Of a DNA stretch of 64,000 nt, positions 56,327-64,000 are shown piece by piece. The notes under the pieces were generated by a model that was given only the letters and a program-made list of their open reading frames with translations, was not told the origin of the DNA and ran no database searches. Position 1 is the stretch's first letter, and each line of letters begins with the position of its first letter. Location: NCBI GenBank assembly GCA_903822595.1, contig CAIJPS010000002.1, positions 18,700 to 82,699 of the forward strand, in the 5' to 3' direction. Source of the stretch: an uncultured Chlorobiaceae bacterium. Lineage in GTDB: Bacteria > Bacteroidota > Chlorobiia > Chlorobiales > Chlorobiaceae. Position numbers and translations under genes: made by a program.

Positions 56327-56347
56327 GGGCACGCCATGGCGTGTCCC
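56327..56347. repeat. GC-rich palindromic intergenic element, copy 2
   Basis: GGGCACGC (56327-56334) pairs with GCGTGTCC (56339-56346), 8 bp with one G-T pair and a 4-nt CATG loop, beginning right at the stop of the PLP-enzyme gene. No T-run follows. Similar in core (GGCACG/CGTGCC type) to the element at 51107-51135. Confidence 0.5.
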
Positions 56348-56424
56348 TACAGAATTCGTGTTATGGCCCGATGTGATTCATGGCATGATATGACGATAAA
56401 AGAAATAATGAAGAAAGGTCACAA

Positions 56425-56628
56425 ATGATTACTATTGAGCTGAACGGACAACAACAGCCACTTCCGGAGGGTTCTGCCGTAAGCGATCTGCTTGCGACTA
56501 TCGGCTGCGACGGAAAAAGTGTGGCCGTAGTAGTAAACGAACAGATCATCCGCCCCGACAACCGCTCAGCCCACCTTCTGCACGAGGGCGACAAGGTTGA
56601 GCTCCTTATTTTTGCAGGCGGTGGTTAA
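56425..56628 (+). CDS. thiS: Thiamine sulfur-carrier protein ThiS
   Basis: 67 residues, ubiquitin-like fold. Carries sulfur as a C-terminal thiocarboxylate for thiazole formation. Visible: [30 protein letters not shown], and the C-terminal FAGGG giving the required Gly-Gly terminus. AAAGG lies 6 nt upstream of the ATG. First of thiS-thiG-thiH-thiF. No TPP-riboswitch sequence was recognised in the 98-nt gap before it. Confidence 0.94.
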   Translation: MITIELNGQQQPLPEGSAVSDLLATIGCDGKSVAVVVNEQIIRPDNRSAHLLHEGDKVELLIFAGGG

Positions 56629-56644
56629 CCGATTATATGATATT

Positions 56645-57421
56645 ATGGATTCTTTGCAGCTTGGCTCTTATACCTTCTCTTCCCGCCTGATTCTCGGAAC
56701 AGGAAAATTCAGCAATGCAACGGTCATGCTCGAAGCCGTCCGTGCATCCGGCGCACAACTCGTTACCATCGCGCTGCGCCGCTTCAACCGCGAACAGGCT
56801 GAAGACGACCTCTTCGGCCCCCTTTCTGCAATCGAGGGGATTACCCTCATGCCCAATACCTCAGGAGCATCAACCGCCGCCGAAGCTGTCCGGGCGGCCC
56901 ACATTGCCCGAGAACTTTCCGGCAGCCCCTTCATCAAGGTGGAAATTCACCCGAACCCGCAGCATCTGATGCCCGATCCCATTGAGACATTCGAGGCCGC
57001 CCGAATTCTGGCAAAAGAGGGCTTTCTGGTTATGCCTTATATCACCGCAGACCCCGTGCTGGCCAAACGACTTGAAGAGGTCGGCTGCGCCTCCGTCATG
57101 CCTCTCGGATCGGCTATTGGCAGCGGCCAGGGAGTTGCCACCGCCGCAATGATTGAGATCATCATCCGTGAAAGTGGTATTCCGGTCATTGTCGACGCGG
57201 GACTGCGCTCCCCTTCCGAAGCCGCCCACGCCATGGAGATGGGTTGCGGAGCAGTGCTGGTCAACAGTGCCGTGGCCGTTGCAGGTAATCCGCCGGAGAT
57301 GGCTGAAGCCTTTGCGGAAGCGGTTTCGGCAGGAAGAAAAGCATTCCGGGCCGGGCTCATGCAGAAAAGCGGATCAGCCATAGCCACCAGTCCCCTCACC
57401 ACCTTTCTGGGAACCTATTGA
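56645..57421 (+). CDS. thiG: Thiazole synthase ThiG
   Basis: 258 residues from ATG 56645, which puts [21 protein letters not shown] at the N-terminus as in the family (Lys of TGKF-type start and a later active-site Lys of VEIHPNPQH region context); upstream in-frame ATG 56597 overlaps thiS and is not needed. The TIM-barrel enzyme condenses deoxyxylulose 5-phosphate, dehydroglycine and ThiS thiocarboxylate to the thiazole. Also present: [13 protein letters not shown] and [20 protein letters not shown] then AVLVNSAV. The stop overlaps the thiH start (TGATG). Confidence 0.94.
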   Translation: MDSLQLGSYTFSSRLILGTGKFSNATVMLEAVRASGAQLVTIALRRFNREQAEDDLFGPLSAIEGITLMPNTSGASTAAEAVRAAHIARELSGSPFIKVEIHPNPQHLMPDPIETFEAARILAKEGFLVMPYITADPVLAKRLEEVGCASVMPLGSAIGSGQGVATAAMIEIIIRESGIPVIVDAGLRSPSEAAHAMEMGCGAVLVNSAVAVAGNPPEMAEAFAEAVSAGRKAFRAGLMQKSGSAIATSPLTTFLGTY

Positions 57422-58521
57422 TGAGGCCGCTACCGGATTGGCTTACTGACGAACGTGAGACGGCTGCACTTGCCGCTATGCTCTCACCCGACTCATCAAG
57501 CTCTCTTGAAGCGCTTGCGGCTGAATCGAGAGCAATCACCCTGCGCCGTTTCGGACGCACCATGACGCTCTATGCCCCGCTCTACCTCTCGAACTACTGC
57601 TCAAGCGGCTGCGCCTACTGCGGATTTGCCTCCGATCGAAAAACCGTGCGCCACCGTCTTGAACCGGATGAGATCCGCCGTGAACTGGCTGCCATGAAAA
57701 AGCTCGGCATCAGTGATATTCTCCTGCTTACGGGTGAACGCACCGCCGCTGCCGACTTCGACTATCTACGAAAAAGTGTAGAAATCGCCGCGCAGGAGAT
57801 GCAGCGCGTCTCGGTAGAGGCCTTTCCCATGAGTGTCAGTGAATACCACGCACTTGCCGACTGCGGCTGCACCGGCATAACCATCTACCAGGAGACCTAC
57901 AACCGCGAGCGATACGAAGCGCTGCACCGCTGGGGACCGAAAAAAGATTTTATTGACCGGCTTGAAACCCCGGCACGAGCACTTGAAGGAGGCATAAAAA
58001 GCGTCGGGCTTGGCGTCCTGCTCGGTCTCTCTGATCCGGTTGAGGATGCGCTGAGTCTCTATCGGCACCTCCGCCATCTCGGACGGAGATACTGGCGGGC
58101 AGGCATGTCGCTCTCCTTTCCGCGCATGAGACCTCAGACCGGCGGTTATGAGCCCCCCTTCCCGGTTGACGACCACCTGCTCGCCCGCATGATCTTTGGC
58201 TTTCGCATAGCGCTTCCGGATACGGAGCTGGTACTCTCTACACGGGAGAGTGCGACATACCGCGACGGCATGAGCGGGCTTGGCATTACCAGAATGAGCA
58301 TTGAAAGCCGCACCACCGTTGGCGGCTACCATGACACGGATAAGAAGGAAAAGGGGCAATTTGAAATTTTTGACGACCGCACAGCCAAAGAGTTCTGCGC
58401 TGCCTTGCGCAAAAATAATATTGAACCGGTCTTTAAAAACTGGGAGCCCTCCTATAACGGCCCGTCAACAGAGGGAAACAATGCTACGATTCACTCTTTA
58501 GAAGCAAAACCATGCCATTGA
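57421..58521 (+). CDS. thiH: Dehydroglycine (2-iminoacetate) synthase ThiH
   Basis: 366 residues. Radical SAM tyrosine lyase that makes dehydroglycine anaerobically; its presence instead of the oxygen-using glycine oxidase ThiO fits an anaerobe. The cluster motif CSSGCAYCGF (CxxxCxxC) lies near residue 60, with ILLLTGERTAAADFDYL and GIKSVGLGVLLGLSDP downstream and SLSFPRMRPQTGGY near 232. The start ATG overlaps the thiG stop by one base and the 3' end overlaps thiF by 10 nt, so translation is coupled. Confidence 0.94.
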   Translation: MRPLPDWLTDERETAALAAMLSPDSSSSLEALAAESRAITLRRFGRTMTLYAPLYLSNYCSSGCAYCGFASDRKTVRHRLEPDEIRRELAAMKKLGISDILLLTGERTAAADFDYLRKSVEIAAQEMQRVSVEAFPMSVSEYHALADCGCTGITIYQETYNRERYEALHRWGPKKDFIDRLETPARALEGGIKSVGLGVLLGLSDPVEDALSLYRHLRHLGRRYWRAGMSLSFPRMRPQTGGYEPPFPVDDHLLARMIFGFRIALPDTELVLSTRESATYRDGMSGLGITRMSIESRTTVGGYHDTDKKEKGQFEIFDDRTAKEFCAALRKNNIEPVFKNWEPSYNGPSTEGNNATIHSLEAKPCH

Positions 58522-59264
58522 CCGACAAACAGCGAGAGCGATACGCCCGCCACCTCGCACTGGAGGAAATCGGCGAGAAGGGACAGGAAAAACTGCTCGA
58601 AGCAAAAGTGCTCGTGATCGGTACCGGAGGGCTTGGCTCCCCTGTCGCCTTCTATCTTGCGGCCGCGGGCATCGGCACCATAGGACTTATGGACGGCGAC
58701 AAGGTCGATCTCAGCAACCTCCAGCGCCAGATTCTCCATACCACCGCATCAATCGGGCAGGAGAAGGTCTCATCCGCTGAGGAGAGACTCCACAGTCTCG
58801 ATCCAGACATCAAGCTCAAGCTCTACCCCTTCAGGCTTACCGCAGAAAACGCTCCGGAGATCCTTGCTGATTACGATTTCGTCATCGACGCCACCGACAA
58901 TTTCGACTCAAAATTCCTGATTGCACGAGCCTGCCACAACGCGACAAAACCTTACTCCCATGCTGGTATCCGCGAGTTCCACGGCCAGACCATGACCGTC
59001 CATCCCGGCAAAACCGCCTGCTACCAGTGTGTATTCCACGAAGAGGGTGCACCCGCCCCAGCCACGCCAAAAGGACCACTGGGAGCGCTCCCCGGCCTCA
59101 TCGGCACCATACAGGCCACTGAGGCGATAAAACATATCCTCTCTATCGGATCTCCCCTCGTCAATACCCTCCTGACCTGCGACGCACTCTCCATGACCAT
59201 CCGCAAAGTGAGCGTCCAGCGTGACCCCTCCTGCCCGATTTGCGGAGCCTCGCAAGCTGAATAA
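58512..59264 (+). CDS. thiF: ThiS adenylyltransferase ThiF (E1-like)
   Basis: 250 residues, HesA/MoeB/ThiF family. Adenylates the ThiS C-terminus before sulfur transfer. Seen: VLVIGTGGLGSPVAFYLAAA (nucleotide-binding), DGDKVDLSNLQRQ, VIDATDNFDSKFLI, and two CxxC pairs (CYQC, CPIC) that bind structural zinc. Assignment as ThiF rather than MoeB rests on the overlap with thiH. Last gene of the thi run. Confidence 0.92.
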   Translation: MPLTDKQRERYARHLALEEIGEKGQEKLLEAKVLVIGTGGLGSPVAFYLAAAGIGTIGLMDGDKVDLSNLQRQILHTTASIGQEKVSSAEERLHSLDPDIKLKLYPFRLTAENAPEILADYDFVIDATDNFDSKFLIARACHNATKPYSHAGIREFHGQTMTVHPGKTACYQCVFHEEGAPAPATPKGPLGALPGLIGTIQATEAIKHILSIGSPLVNTLLTCDALSMTIRKVSVQRDPSCPICGASQAE

Positions 59265-59360
59265 AGGCCATTCTGCCCCCTCCGGACGTTGCAGGAGTGC
59301 CGTAACGGATGTACATTACACAGCAATAACCGGCATCACCACCTCAAAACCGTTTCATGC

Positions 59361-60059
59361 ATGGCCGTAACCAGTAACCTCCATGCCGTCCTGACTGGCG
59401 ACCTTGTCGGCTCTTCGCAGTTGGCGAGCAACCAGAGCAAGCAAGCCATGGAACTGCTTAAAACTTCAGCCTCACTCTATGAGCGATGCTTCCCCGGTAC
59501 CGTCTGTGAAAAAATGGATACCTTTCGCCACGACAGTTGGCAACTTCTCCTGAACAAACCGGAACAGGCTTTCAGAGTTGCGCTCTTTCTGCGCTCCGCT
59601 CTCAAGATGGAATCAGACGCAACCACGAAGTATGATACCCGAATCTCCATCGGTATCGGAGCGATCGACTACATTTCCACAGAGAGAATATCCGATTCGC
59701 GCGGGCCAGCATTTACCCTTTCAGGCAAAGGAGTTGACACCATGAAAAGATCATCTCTCGCACTCAGCATCGAAACGGTGGAAACAGAATCATGGAGCGA
59801 CATGATACATGCCGTCATACCGCTTCTCGACTGCATTGCAACCGACTGGACACCGACGGAATCACGGGCCGTCAACGCTGCATTGATGGGCCGGACACAG
59901 GAAGAGAGCGCTGCTCACTGGGTGTCAAAAAAGAAAAGTTCCCCTTCCCGGCAAGCCATAGGAGATTCCCTGATACGCGCACACTGGAATACCGTACACT
60001 CCGTGCTGCAACATGCGGAAAAAAAGTTGCGAGATGGCGCAATAAAGCAAGCCCTTTAA
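59361..60059 (+). CDS. SatD-like protein: cyclase-fold domain plus HTH
   Basis: About 232 residues from ATG 59361 (the longer frame to 59289 overlaps untranslated-looking DNA). The N-terminal half has the order of elements found in SatD and class III nucleotide-cyclase-fold proteins: LTGDLVGSSQL, DTFRHDSWQLLL, ISIGIGAIDYI, GPAFTLSGKGVD. The C-terminal part (TDWTPTESRAVNAALMG then QEESAAHWVSKKKSSPS) looks like a helix-turn-helix. Paired with a DUF3307 membrane gene, as SatD genes often are. Function unknown; the cyclase active-site set is incomplete by eye, so nucleotide cyclisation should not be assumed. Confidence 0.65.
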   Translation: MAVTSNLHAVLTGDLVGSSQLASNQSKQAMELLKTSASLYERCFPGTVCEKMDTFRHDSWQLLLNKPEQAFRVALFLRSALKMESDATTKYDTRISIGIGAIDYISTERISDSRGPAFTLSGKGVDTMKRSSLALSIETVETESWSDMIHAVIPLLDCIATDWTPTESRAVNAALMGRTQEESAAHWVSKKKSSPSRQAIGDSLIRAHWNTVHSVLQHAEKKLRDGAIKQAL

Positions 60060-60071
60060 CTTGCTTTTATT
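60044..60071 (+). terminator. Intrinsic terminator overlapping the end of the SatD-like gene
   Basis: AAAGCAAG (60044-60051) pairs with CTTGCTTT (60060-60067) around an 8-nt loop that contains the TAA stop codon, and runs into TTTTATT. An 8-bp stem of moderate GC, so probably a partial terminator that separates or attenuates the following DUF3307 gene. Confidence 0.6.
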
Positions 60072-60165
60072 AAAAGAAAACTTAAAAGCTTGCAATGGAC
60101 AAAAAACTCTCCATAAAACAGCCTGTATTGAAGAAACGATATTCCAATCAAGCAAAACGGTAGCA

Positions 60166-60852
60166 ATGGAAAAGATTGCCGCAATACTCATTGCTGCCCA
60201 CTGCATGGCTGATTTTTTTCTCCAGCCAAACAAAATGGTACGCAACAAGCAATTGCCGCTCATGCTCATCCTGCATGGAGCCATACACGCCGCAACCGCC
60301 TGGCTGTTGCTCCAGCACTGGCAAAACTGGCAGGTTCCACTCTCTGTTTTTATTCTTCACTCCATCATCGACTTCATAAAACAACGGTACGGAAAAGAGA
60401 GTGTCACCACCTTTATTGCCGATCAGACGGTGCATCTCTTCAGCCTGATCCTTCTGGCCAGTTTTCTTTACCATAATCTGCAAGGGATGCAATTCTCCGG
60501 TACCGGATACCAGCCACTTATCGGGTTTGCCGGCTTTATCACAACCGTAAGGGGAGCTGGTTTTCTCATCGCTCTTTTCACCAAAGAGCTCATCAGCAGA
60601 AACAACCTCAAACTTGACGGGCTGCAAAATGGAGGAGCACTCATCGGTCAACTGGAACGAGGAGTCATCTTCCTCTTTTTCCTGGCAGGACAACCCGAAA
60701 GCATCGGACTCCTTATTGCCGCCAAATCAATCCTGCGCTTCGAAGAGTCAAAAAGACACAAACAGGCCGAATACATTCTTATCGGCACCCTGCTCAGCTT
60801 CGCGGCAGCCATAGCGCTTTCCTCCGCCACGCTGTGGGCGATGAAGCTTTGA
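60166..60852 (+). CDS. DUF3307 family membrane protein
   Basis: 228 residues from ATG 60166; the longer frame back to 60061 covers the terminator. The start IAAILIAAHCMADFFLQPNKM with the conserved H-x2-ADF and, further on, HGAIHAATAWLL and HSIIDFIKQRYG mark DUF3307, a family of polytopic proteins with conserved His/Asp in membrane helices. Five to six hydrophobic segments. Function unknown; its coupling with the SatD-like gene suggests a sensor/effector pair, which is inference. Confidence 0.78.
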   Translation: MEKIAAILIAAHCMADFFLQPNKMVRNKQLPLMLILHGAIHAATAWLLLQHWQNWQVPLSVFILHSIIDFIKQRYGKESVTTFIADQTVHLFSLILLASFLYHNLQGMQFSGTGYQPLIGFAGFITTVRGAGFLIALFTKELISRNNLKLDGLQNGGALIGQLERGVIFLFFLAGQPESIGLLIAAKSILRFEESKRHKQAEYILIGTLLSFAAAIALSSATLWAMKL

Positions 60853-61159
60853 AGAGCGTTTTTTCACAGGTATACTCGCCAACAAGAAGTGAAACACAAA
60901 ACTGATTACTGCTCTCCTCGATAAAATGAGATGAACGGAGTTATCACACCTGGTTATTTTTATGAATTCCTTCGCAATAAGCCTCTCTATGTCTTATACT
61001 TCGTAATGATTCACTGCAGAGGTGAAAACCGTAAAGAAAAAATGGATCAACGAGTACCCTTTTCCCCTGACACTTCTTCTGTTCCGCGTACGGAAACCTC
61101 CGTCACGATCATTTCAGCCACAATCCTTTCGAACTTTTCGAAGACAAGCCCGTCATACT
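60853..61159. other. Leader region upstream of sucA
   Basis: 307 nt with no convincing gene. The sucA frame is open back to 61022 but that extension is basic and proline-rich, unlike any E1 N-terminus, and a second overlapping frame (60931-61176) has no features. The region must hold the sucA promoter; no clear -35/-10 pair was identified by eye. Confidence 0.5.
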
Positions 61160-63988
61160 ATGATGAAGCCGTATAGCAGCAGCTCCTATCTTTTTGGAGG
61201 CAATGCCCCTTATATCGAAGATCTGTACGAAGCCTATCTCGACAATCCCGGTTCTGTTTCTGAAAGCTGGCGGGCATACTTTGACGCCATGCAGAATGTG
61301 CCGGGAGCCAACGGTGATGCTCCGGATATAGCGCACTCCCCTGTACAGGCATCATTTGCTGAACGAGCCCGCCTCGGGCCAATCTGCCGGGTGCTTGCCA
61401 GTCCTGATGCCGAACTGGGTCGCAAGCGGGTTTCGGTGCAAAAACTGATTGCCGCCTACCGTAACATCGGCTCCCGCTGGGCAAATCTTGATCCATTGAA
61501 ACGCCAGGAGCGGCCTGCATTACCCGATCTCGAGCCCTCTTTTTACGGCTTTTCCGATACCGACATGGATATTGTCTTCAACACAAGCAATACCTATTTC
61601 GGCAATGAGACCATGTCATTGCGTGAACTGCTGCAGAATCTGCGTGAGACCTACTGCGGCACCCTCGGCATTGAGTTCATGTACATCACCGACCAGACAG
61701 AAAAAAGGTGGTGGCAGGCAAAGCTGGAAACCATCCGCTCAAAACCGGATTTCAGTGCACAAAAAAAACTGCATATTCTTGAACGACTTACGGCGGCTGA
61801 AGGGTTCGAGCGCTATCTGCATACCCGCTTTATCGGCCAGAAACGCTTCTCCCTTGAGGGCGGCGACAGCTTTATTGCCTCCATGGATGAGCTGATTCAG
61901 CGTGCCGGAAAAGCGGGAGTCCAGGAAATCGTCATCGGCATGGCGCACAGGGGACGGCTTAATGTACTGGTCAACATCATGGGGAAAAATCCGCTTGACC
62001 TCTTTGCGGAGTTTGAGGGCAAACATGCCGATGATCTCCCTTCGGGCGATGTCAAGTATCACCAGGGCTTTACCAGTGACCTTGCCACTCCGGGCGGCCC
62101 GATCAATCTTTCACTGGCCTTCAACCCTTCTCACCTTGAAATTGTCAATCCGGTTGTCGAGGGGGCGGTAAAAGCCAGGCAGGTGCGCCGTGGCGACAGG
62201 GATGGCTCACAGGTACTGCCAATACTGGTTCATGGCGATGCTGCCTTTTCGGGGCAGGGTGTGATCATGGAAACCCTGAACCTTGCGCTTACCCGCGGGT
62301 ATGGCACAGGAGGCACCGTTCATATTGTCATCAACAACCAGATCGGCTTTACCACCTCCGACCCTCGCGACAGCCGTTCAACAACCTACTGCACCGATGT
62401 TGTCAAAATGATTGAGGCGCCGGTGCTGCACGTCAATGGTGACGACCCGGAATCGGTTGTTCTTGCAACACAGATGGCGCTCGATTACCGCCAGGCATTC
62501 AAGCGTGATGTGGTGATTGACATTATCTGTTTCCGCAAGCTTGGCCACAATGAGCAGGATACACCAGCCATGACCCAGCCGCTGATGTACAAAAAAATTG
62601 CGCTGCATCCCGGTACCCGAAAACTCTATGCGGAGAGACTTGAATCGCAAGGTGTCATCGGCAAGGAGTACGCAACCGCGCTCAGCAAGCAGTTCCGCAA
62701 GGATCTTGATGAAGGCAAATACAGCACCAACCCCGTACTGGTCAATAAAACCATCTTTACCGCCGATCCGGCAGCCGGACGCAATGAAGCCTCCGAAACC
62801 GGTGTTCCTCTGGCGGAGCTGAAACGGCTGTCGGAGATGATTACAAAGATTCCTGAAGGGTTTCAGCTTCACCCCCTCGTTGAAAAAGTGGTAAACGACC
62901 GTGCCCGGATGGGTCGCGGAGAACAGCCTCTTGACTGGGGTATGGGTGAGCATCTGGCCTTCGCCTCACTGGTTGCCGGAGGCTACCCGATTCGCATTAC
63001 CGGCCAGGACAGCGCAAGGGGAACATTTTCGCACCGCCACTCCGTATTTCATGACCAGAAGCGGGAAAAGTGGGACTCAGGCATCTACATACCGCTGCAG
63101 AATGTGGCCGACAATCAGGCCGCCTTTACCATCATCGATTCGGTACTCTCCGAAGAGGCGGTACTCGGCTTTGAATATGGCTACTCCATCTCCGCACCCG
63201 ATACCCTGGTCATCTGGGAGGCGCAGTTCGGTGATTTTGCCAACGGGGCGCAGGTGCTGATCGACCAGTTCATCACCTCCGGAGAGGTAAAGTGGGGGCT
63301 GGCATCAGGCCTTACCCTCATGCTGCCTCATGGCTATGAAGGGCAGGGGCCTGAACACTCTTCCGCCCGGCCTGAACGTTTTTTGCAACTCTGCGCTGAA
63401 AACAACATCCAGGTGTGCCAGCCAAGCAACCCGGCCCAAATCTTCCATCTGCTCCGCCGCCAGATGACAACGATGAAGCGCAAACCACTGGTAATTCTTA
63501 CACCGAAATCGCTGCTCCGCAACAAAGAGGCGGTCTCTCGGCTTGCCGATCTCTCTCTGGGAAATTTCCAAAACATTATCAGCGATGAGACGGCATCTCC
63601 TGATCAGGTGCGCCGGCTTCTCGCCTGCTCCGGAAAAGTCTACTATGACCTTATTAACCGGCGCAGGGAAAACACACAGGAACATGTGGCCATTATCCGT
63701 ATCGAGCAGCTTTATCCTTTCCCCTCCGACGAGTTCAAGGGAGAGCTTGCACGCTATCCACAACTCAAAGAGATTGTCTGGTGCCAGGACGAACCAAAAA
63801 ACCAGGGGTACTGGCGTTTTCTCCAGCACTATATCATGAACGTAATGAGCCCTGGCCAGCAGTTCGGCTATGCAGGAAGGCTTGCATCGGCATCTACCGC
63901 ATGTGGTTACGCCGCAACACATGCCATACAGCAGAAAGCATTGCTCGATCAGGCTTTCGGTGAGTTCAGCCTTTTTTTCAATAAATAA
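61160..63988 (+). CDS. sucA: 2-oxoglutarate dehydrogenase E1 component
   Basis: 942 residues from ATG 61160 (a second ATG follows directly), matching the usual 900-950 for E1o. Thiamine diphosphate enzyme that decarboxylates 2-oxoglutarate and transfers succinyl to the E2 lipoyl domain. The N-terminal segment YIEDLYEAYLDNPGSV then WRAYFDAM is the E1o-specific start; further motifs are GMAHRGRLNVLVNIMGK, HGDAAFSGQGV, GTGGTVHIVINNQIGFTTSD (ThDP/Mg site), FRKLGHNEQDTPAMTQP, LPHGYEGQGPEHSSARPERF and the C-terminal WCQDEPKNQGYW. Gene complete; E2 and E3 would be beyond the right edge or elsewhere. Upstream in-frame extension to 61022 rejected. Confidence 0.95.
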   Translation: MMKPYSSSSYLFGGNAPYIEDLYEAYLDNPGSVSESWRAYFDAMQNVPGANGDAPDIAHSPVQASFAERARLGPICRVLASPDAELGRKRVSVQKLIAAYRNIGSRWANLDPLKRQERPALPDLEPSFYGFSDTDMDIVFNTSNTYFGNETMSLRELLQNLRETYCGTLGIEFMYITDQTEKRWWQAKLETIRSKPDFSAQKKLHILERLTAAEGFERYLHTRFIGQKRFSLEGGDSFIASMDELIQRAGKAGVQEIVIGMAHRGRLNVLVNIMGKNPLDLFAEFEGKHADDLPSGDVKYHQGFTSDLATPGGPINLSLAFNPSHLEIVNPVVEGAVKARQVRRGDRDGSQVLPILVHGDAAFSGQGVIMETLNLALTRGYGTGGTVHIVINNQIGFTTSDPRDSRSTTYCTDVVKMIEAPVLHVNGDDPESVVLATQMALDYRQAFKRDVVIDIICFRKLGHNEQDTPAMTQPLMYKKIALHPGTRKLYAERLESQGVIGKEYATALSKQFRKDLDEGKYSTNPVLVNKTIFTADPAAGRNEASETGVPLAELKRLSEMITKIPEGFQLHPLVEKVVNDRARMGRGEQPLDWGMGEHLAFASLVAGGYPIRITGQDSARGTFSHRHSVFHDQKREKWDSGIYIPLQNVADNQAAFTIIDSVLSEEAVLGFEYGYSISAPDTLVIWEAQFGDFANGAQVLIDQFITSGEVKWGLASGLTLMLPHGYEGQGPEHSSARPERFLQLCAENNIQVCQPSNPAQIFHLLRRQMTTMKRKPLVILTPKSLLRNKEAVSRLADLSLGNFQNIISDETASPDQVRRLLACSGKVYYDLINRRRENTQEHVAIIRIEQLYPFPSDEFKGELARYPQLKEIVWCQDEPKNQGYWRFLQHYIMNVMSPGQQFGYAGRLASASTACGYAATHAIQQKALLDQAFGEFSLFFNK

Positions 63989-64000
63989 TATCCAAGAATG

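Noticed and set aside
56327..56347. Intrinsic terminator after the PLP-enzyme gene
   Set aside because: The hairpin is strong but is followed by TACAGAATT, not a T-run.
56327..56424. TPP riboswitch ahead of thiS
   Set aside because: The region is only 98 nt and contains neither the CTGAGA nor the ACCTGA-type conserved thi-box segments; only the palindrome is seen.
1..64000. CRISPR arrays, tRNA/rRNA genes, insertion sequences, phage attachment sites
   Set aside because: No regularly spaced repeats, no cloverleaf or rRNA-like segments, and no transposase or integrase genes were seen on either strand.

Overview
The window reads as chromosomal DNA of an anaerobic or microaerophilic Gram-negative bacterium of about 50% GC. 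Gene content (anaerobic-type ThiH thiamine route, a two-ferredoxin nitroreductase, a ModE/Mop regulator, a Nif11-type leader peptide, a compact cysteine/methionine/thiamine gene run) resembles green sulfur bacteria of the Chlorobium/Pelodictyon group. That placement rests on remembered gene neighbourhoods, not on a search; no bacteriochlorophyll gene is present to confirm it.

Region 1 (1-1.1 kb, minus strand): end of an operon with a membrane SPFH/band-7 protein followed by a secreted periplasmic ligand-binding protein that runs off the left edge.

Region 2 (1.3-43.7 kb, plus strand): an apparently single 42-kb biosynthetic operon, tightly spaced and without frameshifts. It holds a radical SAM enzyme, NRPS1 (four A-PCP modules with a C-terminal thioester reductase), a stand-alone epimerization domain, a two-gene ABC exporter, NRPS2 (TubC docking-PCP-A-C-A), NRPS3 (A interrupted by a methyltransferase-PCP-TE), a Sfp-type phosphopantetheinyl transferase, NRPS4/PKS (C fragment-PCP-KS-DH-KR-ACP-C-A-PCP-C, without an AT) and NRPS5 (C-A-PCP-C). 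In total there are nine A domains, nine PCPs, one ACP, eight full C domains, one PKS module and two different release domains. The parsimonious reading is two assembly lines. NRPS1 is self-contained and would release a tetrapeptidyl aldehyde or alcohol. NRPS2 to NRPS4 to NRPS5 to NRPS3 would form a split, non-colinear hybrid line ending at the TE. Read by eye, the A-domain codes suggest Leu-like and Arg-like residues in NRPS1, Val and Ser in NRPS2 and Tyr in NRPS5. The first A domain of NRPS1 lacks the Asp that binds the alpha-amino group. No MbtH protein and no acyltransferase are encoded here.

Region 3 (43.9-46.7 kb, plus): a DUF169 protein, an unrecognised small protein, an NAD(P)-binding epimerase-like protein, a Nif11-leader RiPP-type precursor with a Gly-Gly site and a ten-residue core, and a truncated AlbA_2 fragment, closed by a strong bidirectional terminator. 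Region 4 (46.7-49.0 kb, minus): a small secreted protein, a VIT1/CCC1 transporter and a ferredoxin-nitroreductase.

Region 5 (49.5-59.3 kb, plus): a ModE-like regulator, a DUF4395 membrane protein, then metY, a LuxR-type response regulator, cysK, cysE, a second Cys/Met-metabolism PLP enzyme and thiS-thiG-thiH-thiF, a block for sulfur assimilation into cysteine, homocysteine and the thiazole of thiamine. Region 6 (59.3-64 kb): a SatD-like cyclase-fold/HTH protein, a DUF3307 membrane protein and sucA (2-oxoglutarate dehydrogenase E1).
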